Positions 10,301-20,530 of a stretch of 64,000 bases of DNA are shown one piece after another. Positions within the stretch are counted from its first letter, which is position 1. The number at the start of each line of letters is the position of its first letter. The stretch lies in contig MU603945.1 of assembly GCA_025201845.1 (NCBI GenBank), positions 39,572-103,571 of the forward strand. The letters are read 5' to 3'. Below the pieces are notes generated by a model. It was not told the origin of the DNA. It saw only the letters and a list, made by a program, of their open reading frames with translations, and did no database searches. Made by a program: the position numbers and the translations under genes. The DNA comes from Martensiomyces pterosporus (taxonomy: Eukaryota > Kickxellomycota > Kickxellomycetes > Kickxellales > Kickxellaceae).

Positions 10301-10667
10301 CCTTTGCTGCCTCCTTCTTTTCCTTCTTTTCCTTCTTATCCTTTGTCTTCTTTGTCTCCCCAGACTGCTGCTTGTGCTCGCTTTCCGGCAGCCCAACGAA
10401 CTTTGGGATATCTGTGGACAAGCCCAGAGACTTTGCAAACGCCGAGAGATCACTCTGCAGCGCGTCCTTGTCGACCACTGCGCTCTTTGACGACTTGTCC
10501 TTGCTCTTTCCAGTGTCTACATCCTCCAGCAACTCGAGGTCCTCCTTGTTGCCGCCCAGCTTCTGGATTTCGTCCCACAGTGCCTCCTTTTCCGCCTCCT
10601 TGCTTTGCTGCGTGCTCTTGGGCGCCCTTTTGCCTCTACGATGCGGGGCCTTGGTAGCAGTCGACAT
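7344..10667 (-). CDS. MAK21: MAK21/NOC1 ribosome biogenesis protein (CBF domain)
   Basis: Intronless gene for 1107 residues. MAK21/Noc1 works with Noc2 in early 60S pre-ribosome assembly in the nucleolus. The N-terminal 190 residues are Lys/Glu-rich (KKEKKEKK-like nuclear/nucleolar segments). The middle is a HEAT-like helical region (ADRSFVSNILASGTLSDRVSALTLIVQ, HYFDLIKVMESMSYDPV, KYFADQPINASNVTPAHW). The CBF/MAK21 domain follows (VNPQIYTML, YDPLKRDPRFAYADACCLWE, LAHFLDRFVYRKPK). The tail is strongly acidic with tandem EDEAS units and then a Lys cluster. The frame runs upstream to 10856, but the ATG at 10667 (MSTATKAPHRRGKR) gives the expected basic start. It is head to head with RSM10, 428 bp between starts. 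Confidence 0.93.
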   Translation of the reverse strand: MSTATKAPHRRGKRAPKSTQQSKEAEKEALWDEIQKLGGNKEDLELLEDVDTGKSKDKSSKSAVVDKDALQSDLSAFAKSLGLSTDIPKFVGLPESEHKQQSGETKKTKDKKEKKEKKEAAKETVPKKEAAPKEKKGKEKKGKAKKAEEKTAKIEAGKKKEVEKKSKKDDDEDLDIPGFKIKSAMDSQPLSKARRLTIEPHPQWFSIPLGEVEIDEGAENPTEEEVLQKVSYAEELLENENALYQSRGAGQKSLSTADRSFVSNILASGTLSDRVSALTLIVQESPVHAMRSLNQLMQMVQKNNRREALLAVGSVKDLMVMNLLPSNRKLKYFADQPINASNVTPAHWIMWAFEDKLKRHYFDLIKVMESMSYDPVLHTRQNMVIYFEDLLEQKPEQEQNLLRLLVNKLGDKERQLAAKASYLILKLLNVHPNMKFVVVKTIQELLLTKSSTKERAQYYTMITLNQIILSSKDVQTANLLLEVYFVFFKKLLKLTQEMDEAEAEAEAEADGNGDSDSEKAKKASDAGKSKKQPPKKVYVGQKALKKAKEEAEKKRAEEERSMDNKLLAAILTGLNRALPFSKMEDDVMDKHVGVIFQIAHAGNFNTVVQSLVLLYQIVRLRPGIADRFYRTLYDSLLDHRLDSTSKKAMYLNVLFRALKSDSNIPRVMSFIKRILQVCLYNQAEFASGALYLVSQILSVNPQIYTMLTQPEDNDDEEAFVDAESDGDGEKAAGGKRALDKQGTYDPLKRDPRFAYADACCLWEAVMMTHHFHPSITHSVKQIFDGDQVAAISNLHNHSLAHFLDRFVYRKPKSEDNVAAKTDVDESGAAVLARAPTLRGQSIMQPFVSASGPDTEIGPNRARVAAGDHLITSKRVGGVIGGLDLTSDKITSLQKSEIPADEQFFYQFFQTKKARMGNRTKKSKRGAEDGEGDGAAGFADDATGFADVVKGDGDEELDEDEIWQAMTANMPKARDGDEDGPDMDDDDDDDLLAALREGESGDEAESADEGEASEDEASEDEASEDEDEDSEGDDGFPTFDDEISDDAQSGSDAESASEEEEKTAAGAKRKGKADDEPSKKKKKKAEKMPMFASFEDYAHLIDNDEGLE
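7598..7648. repeat. Short in-frame tandem repeat in MAK21 acidic tail
   Basis: About three copies of a 15-nt unit (ctcatcctcgctggc with small changes) encode repeated E-D-E-A-S on the minus strand. It is an in-frame minisatellite likely to vary between isolates. Confidence 0.6.
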
Positions 10668-11095
10668 TGCCTTGATATGAATAGAGCGCGTCCTGCTGCA
10701 AGTAAAAAGGACAAGTAAATGAGAGTAGAGTACGAAGCTAGAGCGCACAGCAAGGCAGAACACGGATGCGCAGGCGTTTTCAAAATTTTTAGTGCTACAG
10801 GCTGGGTGCCCCAGAAAGGGAGAAAAATGTGCCAGATCAAGCCAGATCATGATCACGCCTGCTGATCTCCACCCACGCCTCTAAGCAAAGCGATGCGGTG
10901 GTTATCTGCGAGGGGGAAAAACAAATGTGCGCTCACCCAAGACACGTTTCGATTTCCAAGCCCTTTTTTCTTCTCTATCTCTGTGCAGCCTGTATCTCCC
11001 TTTCTTGTGTGCATTAGACGAGGCGGCTGGAATTGGCCTGGAACTGCTCGCATTCGTGAACTAGGAGGAATCATAAATTAGAGAGAACAAAAAAA
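10668..11095. promoter_or_regulatory. Divergent promoter region MAK21 / RSM10
   Basis: 428 bp between the start codons of two oppositely oriented ribosome-related genes, one for cytosolic ribosome assembly and one for the mitochondrial ribosome. I see no gene in it. A shared promoter is an inference from spacing only. Confidence 0.5.
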
Positions 11096-12136
11096 ATGCT
11101 TCGGTCAGCCGCTTCCCGTGCCGTCGCTCTGCGCAGCGCTCCCAAGCCCGCGTTTGTCCAGGTACGAAACAAAGCGCTCCAATTCGCAAATTCCAGAAGC
11201 CAACGGGCACATTGGACGGCTGCAAATCCAAATTTCACTGAAGCACCCCCCATTTTCCTGACCACCACTTTTGTTTGCTATTAGGCTACAACGATCAAGG
11301 CGGCATCGGCAATGGTCAGTTCTCCTGGATCCAGTGTGCGGATGGCTAGCACCTACGCCTCAATCCTGGACAAAGTCCTGGGCGTCGATGTGCGCCAAAA
11401 GACCAAGATGATCCCGCTGGAGGACGTCGACCCGATCTACCAAAAGCCGAAGATCCTGCCCTCCCCACACGGCGTCCGCGTGTGCAAGGTAGCCTTCCGC
11501 TCGTTCCAGCTGCAGCGGCTCGACTTTTACATGACCTTTTGTCGCAAAGCTGCGCAGCACATGGGCATCCCCTGCACTGGAGCTGTCCGTCTCCCCCGAG
11601 TCATTAGGCGCTGGACCGTGCTGAAGTCCCCCTTTGTCCACAAGTCGGCTATGGAGGTGTTTGAACGCCGCACCTATAAGCGGGTCATGGTCATTAAGGA
11701 TGCGGATCCCGAGGTCGTGAAGAAGTGGCTGGAGTACATTGCGAAGAACATTCCGGCCGGACTGGGAATGAAGTACTGGTTGACAGAGTATGAGTCGATG
11801 GAGATCGGAGGCCAGATCGAGAGGAATTTGGAGACTAGAGATCCCAGAAAGATTGGGGAGATGGACTTGGGGATCGCGAAGCGCGCAGAAACGGTTGTCC
11901 AGCGCGGCCGCAGGCGCTTGTGGACCACCTACAAGGACCTGCCCGTGTATGGTAGAGAGGATGTCGAGAAGCTCGCTCTGGATGTGGCTAGCCAGCTCAG
12001 GGTGAGCCCCAAGTCGAACATCGAGGAGGTCACGCGCAGTGTTGTCATGGGCACCAGGCCGCCCAAGGAAGTCACGGCCAAGGATAAGGCAAAGGCGAGA
12101 GCTAAAGCTACCGCTGGCAAGCCTGCCAACAACTAA
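11096..12136 (+). CDS. RSM10: Mitochondrial ribosomal protein uS10m
   Basis: Two exons, 11096..11161 and 11285..12136, joined in phase 0 across a 123-nt intron (GTACGA..TAG), give 305 residues. Exon 1 encodes an Arg/Ala/Ser targeting peptide (MLRSAASRAVALRSAPKPAF). The uS10 domain is clear: VAFRSFQLQRLDFYMTFC, AQHMGIPCTGAVRLPRVIRRWTVLKSPFVHK and FERRTYKRVMVIKD, the last two being hallmarks of the S10 family including the decoding-site loop. About 110 residues follow the S10 fold, ending in an Ala/Lys-rich tail; bacterial S10 is only about 100 residues in all. It is part of the mitochondrial small subunit head. Starting at the internal ATG 11312 would lose the targeting peptide, so the spliced start is preferred. 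Confidence 0.9.
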
Positions 12137-12392
12137 AAGCTAAAATAGGGTGCCACTGCCACCCATCTTCTCGCCCTCACGCGCCTCTCTTTTCTCGCTT
12201 TTAATTCCCTTTGCTTTCAGAACAAGCAAAACAAATACGACATGCACATAAATGCAAGGGCCCCTTCTTTGAGAAATGGTGGCGCTGTGGAATTATACAA
12301 GGGGAAATGGAAGCAACGAGGATGGCTAGGAAGCGACTTTATGGACTCGAGATGAGAAAGGAAGCAATGCGCGCGCAGTCAATGGGGCCGCA

Positions 12393-13707
12393 TCACGCTT
12401 TCAGGCCAGCCACGCTACTCTTTGCATTCGTTCTTAGCACCCACTCGTACAGCGTGAAGACCAGTGATGCCTGAATGCCCTTTCTCAGAACACGCAGGGA
12501 GATACCACGGAAGAATCCCAGGAACGACTCCTCCTTAAAGATCTTTGCAAACGCCTGCACGACGCTGGTGTATTCCTGCGGACGCAGCTGCATACGTGTC
12601 TTCACAAGGTCAAACGGCTGGGTTATGTACGATGCGCCCAGGCCTCCAAGAATACCTGCGACCATGGTAACCGTGGTTTCAGGCAGCTGGAATCCGTGTT
12701 TCTCCGCCAGCGACCTCTCCTGGTTCTTAATCGCCTCATACATGAGCATGTACAGCCCAGCAGCCGGTGCGTCGCGGATGGCCGTGGGCACAGCGCCAAC
12801 AAAGAAGCCACGGGCTCCGTTGGCTTGCCAGATGGCCTTGACTGCGCCCATCATGCCCGAGTGCTTGTACAGGCTGCTCTCGTACTGGACCTTGAGCACA
12901 GTCCCGGGCATCAGCAGGAACCCGGCGAAGGCTCGGGATGAGGCGCCCACCAGCACGTTGCTTGTTGAGCTGAGCTTGGTTCGGGTCGGGTCGTGCCACA
13001 TGCGTCGCTCGGTGGCCAAGCACAGGGCTTTTGTGTGGTTGAGGAAGTAAAAGTACAGCGAGGTTCCCGGCGCATTTCTAAACGATATCCAGGCAATTAG
13101 GCGCAGATGGTGGATTAGACTCAGGGCTACCGACATCCTCGGCGTACTGAACGGGCAAGTTTGGCCACTTACCTGACCAGAGTAGGAACTGTGCCGCGCC
13201 ACAGTCCACGTACGCCTTCTTCAGCCAGAACAGTCTGCACTGTCCTTAAGACTGACCTAAGACACATGAATGCAAATAAGCCCGGGGGATTGGGTTAATA
13301 ATGACAGAGATGGTAGTATTTTCGAGGTGACGTGGCTTGGCATTAACGCGTCGGCTGCTCTAGCCATCCACGGAATGGCACAAGCCGCCTTACATAAGCT
13401 TGTAGCTATGACTGCACGAGTGGAATCAGCAAGGCAAGGGATAAACTACTACCGAGGAGCAGTAGGGCGTGCAAAGTGTTCGGCACACCCAAGCACACGC
13501 CTCTCTCCCTGGAGCGATAAGCGATAAGGGTAGGCGTGGCTCTCTGTATTCTTACCCTTTGCCCGGAGCGGCCGCCAGCTGTGTGTGGCTCTGCTGCATG
13601 CGCGTCTTGAGCAAATCGAATGGCTGCAACAACACGCACGATGTCACGCCCGACAAGGCTCCGGCGCCCAGGTGAACAATCGATCCGTTCTTCTTTTCAG
13701 ATCCCAT
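12393..13707 (-). CDS. HEM25: Mitochondrial glycine carrier, SLC25A38/HEM25 type
   Basis: Three exons, 13556..13707, 13173..13256 and 12393..13077, assemble in frame (phase 2 at both junctions) across introns of 299 and 95 nt into 306 residues, the usual size for a mitochondrial carrier. The three repeats carry QPFDLLKTRM (exon 1), the degenerate MPGTVLKVQY and QPFDLVKTRM (exon 3), each followed by the family's Gly/aromatic motifs such as GLWRGTVPTLVRNAPG, which spans the exon 2/3 junction. The degenerate second signature and the overall pattern point to SLC25A38/Hem25, which brings glycine into the matrix for the first step of haem synthesis. It should lie in the inner membrane with six membrane spans. 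A 269-residue single-exon reading that starts inside intron 2 is artefactual. Confidence 0.9.
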
Positions 13708-14434
13708 CCGAGTATGGAGTCACCAGCAGAGAAGCCGTAGCAATGGATATCTGTGCCGGGTCTATAGAATACGTCGCTCTTGCGAAGACAAGGAATGCGT
13801 ATTAACAGGCAGCGAGGCGAAGACGGGCCAACGTATGTATTTGAAGGAGAGGCGGAAAGACTGGTAGAGTAGCAGATAATAATCAGCGATAAGAGCACAG
13901 AGGAGAGGAGGAAAGGAGGAACTGCTGTATGGAGGAAGGGCTGTTTTAAGCAGAGATACAACCTGTAAAAATAGCGCAGGAAATAAAACCCAGCCCTGAT
14001 ATCGCATTCTAGCCCCTGCTCCCAACATTACTACTCGTTTCTCCCCACATATGCTTAGGCGAAGCAAAGCAAGAAAAAAACGGGAAAATGCAGCGATGGC
14101 ATAATTACTGATTTCTGCGCACACGGGAATATTTGCTCTGTACCCAAACAAACGTGCAGGCCTGCGCGCATGCTCCTCGTCAGCGAGCAGCAGCAGCGGG
14201 GCTACAGCGGGCACAGCGGGAAACCCTGAGCCTGAGCCTGAGCCCGTGCCCAAGCGCGCATCCCACAAACGGAACACTTGCCCAAGCACTGCGCTGCCTT
14301 CATAGTAGGCTTACGATGATACTTTGCAGGGCGTGCTGCCAGCTAAACCGCGTGCCAGCAGGGAAGCCGGCGTGCATCCGGTCAGACTCGCAGGCGGCAT
14401 TGGCGATCTGCACCACAACGAAGGACGATCCTCG
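13708..14434. other. Intergenic, upstream of HEM25
   Basis: Gene-free stretch of about 730 bp between HEM25 (minus) and the doubtful small gene (plus). Open frames here are short and low in complexity, including a Gly/Ser dipeptide run near 14225-14250. I see no RNA gene. Confidence 0.4.
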
Positions 14435-14908
14435 ATGGCGATGAAAGCGCTTGTCGCTAGCACTGCTGCTAGGATGGACAGCGCAGTAGTCTGCAGGATG
14501 CTGGAGCAAGGTAGGATTCGAGTGGGCCAAGGGACACGACAGAGCGGTCACCAGGCACCAAGCTCCTCTTTGGGGGAGGGGGTGCTGGTAATGGCGCGAC
14601 AGACGTTGTGGTATCCACTGGCATATCCCGCGCCGGAGATGAAACAGCGCCCCCTGTGAACGGCAGTCAGACAGCACACCAGTAGAATCGCTGACCCGCT
14701 TCCCAAAGTGCCTGGTGGACGACCCCCGCCACCAAAACCACCGGAAATCAGTCCAAGCGGTTACTGGGTGAAGAGGTATCTCGAGGAGCGATCCGAATAT
14801 GTAGGACTAGCGGGGAAGGGCCTCAAGGAGGCAGCCAAGGCAGTGTCCGAGAGCGCTGGGAGGTCAGAAACGACCAGCAGGTTGGCAAGGAGGAGAGCTC
14901 AGCGATAG
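14435..14908 (+). CDS. Possible small two-exon gene of unknown function
   Basis: A tentative model: exon 14435..14510 and exon 14667..14908, joined in phase 1 across a 156-nt intron (GTAGGA..CAG), gives 105 residues. The first part is a short Ala/Met/Arg helix that could be a mitochondrial presequence. The second has a PPPPKPP stretch followed by a charged helix (YWVKRYLEERSEYVGLAGKG..) ending in RRRAQR. The charged, non-repetitive second exon looks coding, and the splice sites keep frame, but I do not recognise a family and another first exon is possible. A 76-codon frame on the opposite strand (14864..15094) overlaps its end and is an alternative. Confidence 0.33.
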
Positions 14909-15258
14909 CACCAGCTGTCCGCCGGCGAAGAATGCGCCTGAAGCAGCCCCGAGAGGGAGCGCCACCAGACCTGGCCCCTCGATGTCCAAGGACATGTAGG
15001 GGTCATGAAAGGGAATTCGGTCTAAATGTGCACCGCGTGGTGGTGGCACTTGGTACAGACGGCTTCGCCTCATCGAGATCTTAACGCATGGCACTAGCCA
15101 TTTGGCGAAGTGTATGAAGCGCGTCCTTGAACTGCGCCTCTCATTAAATGGTGGCTTCCCACAATTACAGTTGCCTATGCTAACTGGCCCTATGCAGGGG
15201 CGTGAATAAAAATCAGTTCACCCAAAGTATCAAACTCAAATATACTTGACATAGCACC
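14909..15258. other. Intergenic, upstream of DCAF4-like gene
   Basis: About 350 bp with no supported gene. A minus-strand frame (14864..15094) is open across part of it, but I could not link it to exons. Confidence 0.35.
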
Positions 15259-16755
15259 ATGGCAAATCACAACAACAGCACCAGCAGACGGCCACGAAAA
15301 CGGCAACGAGCATGTGCCAATGCCTACACAAACCCACACTCCGGTTCCAACCGATCTACCAACAACCAAATGCAACAGCAGCCAACTCAGAGCTCAGCTG
15401 TAAGAGCCATACCCGGATTTGTCTGGGACGAGGAAAAAAGGCGGTACTTCCCAGCCACTAGCCGTGCACCTGATGGCATGAAGGAGCGCAGCGCGCAGAG
15501 GGAGCGCAAACGGGTGGAGTGCATAGCAGAAGCCCAAGCTAAGCAGCGAAGGCAGATGGCGGGGCAGCGGGTACCAGCACCACTGGTCCTTCGGCAGAGA
15601 TCAGCACACTGCCGCCACTCGCGGGCACAGCCTACTTCTGGTTATCATTTCCCAGACCCGTCTCGCGTGGACGAAAGTAGGCTGAAATTTGCCAGCATTG
15701 CAAACAGACGATCTATTGATCTGCCAGAAACCCGCTCACCGATCACAGCCCTGCGGGCATTCGCCACGGGTTCCAAAGGCAGTGTTCTCATAGCCGGGCA
15801 TCGCAACGGAATAGTCACCCAGACCAGCCTGGCTCTGGGAGACGAAGTAGGGTATACAAGTAGCTGGAAGGCTGATGGCGAAGTAACGGGCATACAAGAA
15901 ATAGCCAACGGCCGATACATCTACACGAGCATGGGTGACGGGCAGTTCGGAGGCAGGCTTTCGGTTTTCTCTCTCCATGGCCGCCACCCGCTCTACGAGG
16001 ACAGCTACGCCGAGAGTTCTATATTTTGCACAAGCAAGCCAGCTCCAGGCACTCCAAGCAAAGTCGCCATTGGTTTGACTAGCAGTGCAGCAGTCGCTGT
16101 AGCCACAAACTGCGATGTCAAGACGCCATTCTGTGCACAGACGGGGACGGATATCATGAGTGCCACGTTTGTGGACACTCCACACGTATTTGCTGGCGGC
16201 GGCAGAGACGGCAGGATCCGGCTCTTTGATATGCGGCTGCATGCGGCAAAGCACGACAAGCGACGTGGGCTTTTCTCGGCCAACGAATGCCGCCACCGCT
16301 CATATGTGTACGCAATGGGGTACTGTCAGGGGCTACTGGTCAGCTCGGGCTCGGATGGCAGGGTCAAGGCGTGGGACATCAGGATGCCGCGTGGGTGGGA
16401 CAGCGACATGCTGTACAGCCAAAAACGGCACTCCGCGATTCCTGGCCACAGACGACCAAGCGTGCGGCTTGCCAGCGAGTTGGAGGGTCTCCAGGTGAGC
16501 GCAGCGATGGCTTGCAAGTCCGGGTTTGCCACATGCGGGAATGTGGTGGCTGCGGCGGGAAGCGATAACCAGATAAGGCTGTGGAGCTTGCCTACGGGGA
16601 GGCTGGTGCAGGTGATCTCGCTTCCGGCTGCGAGTGGCGGGTGCGTGGCGCTGGATCTGGTTGAATCGCCCATGAATGCACCAACGCTGTATGTGGGTCA
16701 GCCCGAGGCCATTTCCGCCTATGCTCACGAATCGCCAATGCGTGTGCCTGAATAG
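15259..16755 (+). CDS. DCAF4-like WD40 protein (putative CUL4-DDB1 substrate receptor)
   Basis: Single exon, 498 residues. After a basic, Asn/Gln-rich N-terminus comes AIPGFVWDEEKRRYFPA near residue 50, the signature that opens DCAF4 (WDR21) proteins, followed by an Arg/Lys-rich helix. The rest is a WD40 propeller. The clearest blades are in the last 200 residues: GGGRDGRIRLFDMR, SSGSDGRVKAWDIR and AAGSDNQIRLWSL. Two of these end in the WDxR-type Arg that DCAFs use to contact DDB1. From the family, it would recruit a target to a CUL4 ubiquitin ligase; the target is unknown. The ATG at 15259 starts the frame. The N-terminal blades are weakly conserved. Confidence 0.72.
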   Translation: MANHNNSTSRRPRKRQRACANAYTNPHSGSNRSTNNQMQQQPTQSSAVRAIPGFVWDEEKRRYFPATSRAPDGMKERSAQRERKRVECIAEAQAKQRRQMAGQRVPAPLVLRQRSAHCRHSRAQPTSGYHFPDPSRVDESRLKFASIANRRSIDLPETRSPITALRAFATGSKGSVLIAGHRNGIVTQTSLALGDEVGYTSSWKADGEVTGIQEIANGRYIYTSMGDGQFGGRLSVFSLHGRHPLYEDSYAESSIFCTSKPAPGTPSKVAIGLTSSAAVAVATNCDVKTPFCAQTGTDIMSATFVDTPHVFAGGGRDGRIRLFDMRLHAAKHDKRRGLFSANECRHRSYVYAMGYCQGLLVSSGSDGRVKAWDIRMPRGWDSDMLYSQKRHSAIPGHRRPSVRLASELEGLQVSAAMACKSGFATCGNVVAAAGSDNQIRLWSLPTGRLVQVISLPAASGGCVALDLVESPMNAPTLYVGQPEAISAYAHESPMRVPE

Positions 16756-17333
16756 CAATGAAGCTGGGGATATGGCTTGGCCGATGCCTTTCCGCTGTGG
16801 CATGAGGATACCCGCATAGCGATGATCGCCTTGGGTGCAAATCAGATATTTCCTGCAGACACCCTGTGTCCAAGGCAAGGCTCTCTGGGCTTTTCAAGCA
16901 GTAACCAAGCACAGGGGGCAAGACCCGCCACCGGCATAAACACCAAAACACCACAGAGCAATTAACCATGGATCAGCAGACACAGTAGATTGGATTGGGA
17001 CCACAGACTACACTGCTGTGTGCGGAGAGCCGGAACTTGGCTGGCTGGCTGTGGCTGCTTTCGGCCTTTGCATGCTCCGAACTCTTTCTTGCTTGCAAGG
17101 AGAGCTCCTTGTTTTGTTTTTCCTCCATTTGCTTGCCTGCCTCTGCCCTTCAGTTCTTGACCTCTTTTTCACATGGGCCGGCTTTAAAGGGAAACCAGAA
17201 CATCTATTGGCTCTCCACCCCTTTCCCCTCTTCTTTCTGCCAGCACGCCCTTTTCCCCTACTCTTTTTCGCAGCTTTTGCTTATTTATATTTCTAGTCCC
17301 TTAGACGGCGCCTTTTCTCTCCAGTTATCTTAG
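16756..17333. other. Intergenic and leader of sphingosine kinase
   Basis: 578 bp without a gene. From about 17060 on the plus strand it is rich in C/T tracts (CTTTTCC-like blocks), and a TTTATATTTCTAG segment precedes the ATG. It fits a promoter plus long pyrimidine-rich 5' leader. Confidence 0.45.
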
Positions 17334-20300
17334 ATGCCGGGAGCGCCAGATGCCATCGGTTCCATGGAGGGGTCCAGCACAGACAATGTCCTGCTTATGA
17401 AGGGGCAAGCCAGCTTGTACTCGTCGCAGGGACTGCTCAACGGAATGCTGTCTCTGTATCGGAACAAGCTGGTGTGGAACGAAGTGTCAGGTAAGAGGCT
17501 GTTTTTCTTCCGTGCATACAGCTGTGGTGTGCGAGGGAGAGCGCTGCACACGGTTCAGGCGACGTGAATACAATCGCCATGGCTCCAGCAGTCTCTTCCC
17601 CGCATTCTGTGTTGCACAAACCAAGGAGCTGGGCCGGCGTTGCAGCAAGACTGGTAGCCGGCAGCAGCATATGTGCTCTCCGCATGCGCACACGCACATG
17701 CTCTGCATCATTCTTCGCCAAGCGACTAAGCGGCTCACTTAACGATATCCATTTTTGTAGCCCGCACGGCCAACATGCTGCACATCTCCATGGATGTCAT
17801 GTTCGGCGCAACGCTGTCGCCCGAGGGCAAGTTCAAGTTCAAATCATTCGGGGCAGCGTCCGAGATGAATCTGCGCATTGAATCATCCACACACTTCACG
17901 GTGTACACAATAATGGCGCGAGAGAAGGCCAAGCGCCCGCTGTGTGATACGTGGACGTTCATGGTCGACAACGAGGACGAGAGCGCCACTTGGGTCAGCC
18001 TACTGCGATGCGCTATTCACCCCAATGTCAACGGTACGTAATACTGCAGTCTTAACCGTCGTTTCCAGCGCCGTGCTTGAGTGTTGTGACATGCTTCCTG
18101 CTGCGCTACTGTTGTTTTTGTTATTGCTGTTGACGCTGCGCCCATTTTACGTGGGCCACTGTTTGGGGTGCGTTTCCTATCCCACTCCTTCTTTCGTTCT
18201 TTTGGAGCCTTGGAGCAGGAGACTGGGCGGATCCGTGCATACAGCTTGTTGTGCTGGTGCGGAGCAATCAAAACAAGGCATCTGCCGGATATGACGCTTG
18301 GCAGCTGAGCGATTCTGCCAGGCAATGAATTCAAATAACGCCTCAAAAGTGCGCATGATGATCACACGGATGTGCTCATGATGTCGTGTTTACAAACGAC
18401 CCAAGATCGCCTCCTCCCCTTTGCACTATGAGCAAAAGCGCGAAGCACAAACAAGCTGCTGTCCACATGTGATAAATCACGTAAAAGGCGTATCTCCGCT
18501 ATACCCGATATTCTGGCTTGCGCTTTTTGGAGTCTGTAGATGATGCCAACGCCCTTGTGCTGCTCAACCCGGCGTCAGGCAAGCGCAAGGCACTCAAGAT
18601 CTTCGAGACCATCGTCAAGCCCATTTTTGAGATCGGAGGCACGCCTTACACGCTAAAGATCACCGAATCGCCCAACTTTGCAGCGGACTTTGTTGAGAAT
18701 GAGGACCTGTCTCCATACTCTTCGATAGTTTCGATCAGCGGCGACGGGCTTCTCCACGAGATCCTCAACGGATTCCTCAGACGCCTTGACTGGCCCAAGT
18801 ACCAGACTCTGCCGCTGGCTGTGATCCCTGCTGGATCGGGCAATGGACTGGCCAAGTCGTTGGATTACATATGGCCGGAGCAAGCGGCTATTTCGGTTGT
18901 CAAGGCCGATGTGAGGCCGCTGGATATCATGAGCGCTACGCTGGCTTCTGGGCGCACGGAGTACTGCTTTTTGTCAATGACATGGGGCCTGACGGCTGAC
19001 ATCGACATCGAGTCCGAGCGCATGCGATGGGCTGGGTCAGCACGGTTTGACCTCTATGGCACGCTACGCCTGATGAACCTGCGCTACTACGGCGGCCGCC
19101 TGCACTATCTGCCTGCTCTCGAAGCCGATGGCACTGGCAGTGCACAGGATGGATCGCGCAGAAATGGCAGCGGCCTGTCGACTGGCAACTCGTCGATGGT
19201 CAACATTCTCTTGGAGCGCACCAACCACGGAATCGACGACGCCTGGGGACTGCCGCCGCCTAGCTTCTCCTCCCCGCTGATCCGCAACTCGCCCAAGCCG
19301 CAGCCCTCGCAGCTGGCGCCAAGCATCCAGCCAGCAGTGACGCTGCGGCCTACACTTACAGCAGGAATCCAGCTGCCCATAGAGGACGGGTCGCTGCCGC
19401 CGCGGTGGAAGACCATTGAGGGCCCGTTTGTCCAGGTAGTGGCCACCAACGTTCCATGGCTGTCCTCGACCTTCCTGGCCTGCCAGCGCGCGCGCATCTC
19501 CGACGGCATGATTGACTTGGTGTACTCGGGCCCTGTATCCAAGTGGCAGGTGATCCCCTATATGTCCAGCTCCACCAAGGACGACTACATGAACAAGGAT
19601 GGGATCGAGCATGTCAAGGTGCGCGCATTTATACTCGAGCCCACTGGCTTGCGGACTACGAACAAGAGCCCGCGCAGCCACCAGATGATCCAGTCGCCCA
19701 AAGCCATCCCGCTGTCGCACACTAAGAGCTACCCGAGCACCAACAAATCCAAGCTGGCGCCTGGCTTCGGGTCTGTGAGGTCAGCTATCACTAGTACAAG
19801 TAATGGCAGCAAGACAAAGACCATGCTGACGCCGCAGCCGCCTGTCCCTGCCAGAGTACGCAGCCAGAACTATGCGGCGTACCACCAGCACACGGCTGGA
19901 CGCAACAGCAGCCTGCTTCTGCAAGGACTGAGTGGGCAGCAATCGAGGGAGATTGACGATGGCGATAGCGAGGAGCATTCCGCTGGCGGCTCGTCGACCG
20001 AAAAGGCAGTGGCAGCCGGCAGCGAGGGCCCGGTGCGTATCCCTGAGCAGGCAATATTCTCGGTGCGTTCTGAGACGGCACTGGCACAGCTGACGCAGGA
20101 AGACAAGAGCACCAAGGAGACACAGTCACCAGCAAGCAACACACTAACGCCGCAGGGAGCAATAGCACAAGGAGAAGCAGAGGTGCAATTGGTGGAGACA
20201 AGGGAGAAGCCTGTGCTGGAGGCAAACATTGGGACGGTCACTGAGAAGCTGGAGAGCTCGGTGGGGGCCGAGCAGGAGGCTGCACAGAGTGCCGCAGGAT

Positions 20301-20530
20301 GCAGGCTGGTTGGCAGCCACGGGATTGTGGACCTGGACGGCGAGGAGACGGAGCTGGGGCCTGTGAAGATCGAGTGCTTGGCCAACCTCATTCGCATCAT
20401 TTGCCCGCCGTGGCTCAACGAGAGCTTTTCGAACAGAGTCAGCACCATGCCGACGGTAAAGGTCCCTGAGCTGATCCAGGGCTCGCTGTCGAGAGAGGGC
20501 TCTGTTCTTAGCTTCACAAACCTCAAGTAA
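17334..20530 (+). CDS. LCB4: Sphingosine (long-chain base) kinase
   Basis: Three exons, 17334..17490, 17761..18033 and 18540..20530, with introns of 270 and 506 nt (both phase 1), give 806 residues. Exons 1-2 encode a PH-like N-terminal region as in fungal LCB4/5. Exon 3 opens with the catalytic domain: LVLLNPASGK (C1), SISGDGLLHEILNGF (C2) and VIPAGSGNGLAKSL (C3). The C4-type segment is GPFVQVVATNVPWLSS..DGMIDLVYSG. The last conserved element, GIVDLDGEE..PVKIECLANLIRII, is separated from it by roughly 270 residues of Ser/Thr/Gln-rich sequence; a Pro/Ser insertion also lies before C4. It phosphorylates sphingoid bases. The exon 3 frame has no proper ATG at its head, so the upstream exons are required. 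Confidence 0.88.

Noticed and set aside
12393..13202. Single-exon 269-residue version of the glycine carrier
   Set aside because: Its first 40 residues are intron 2 translated; the three-exon model restores the first carrier repeat and the expected length.
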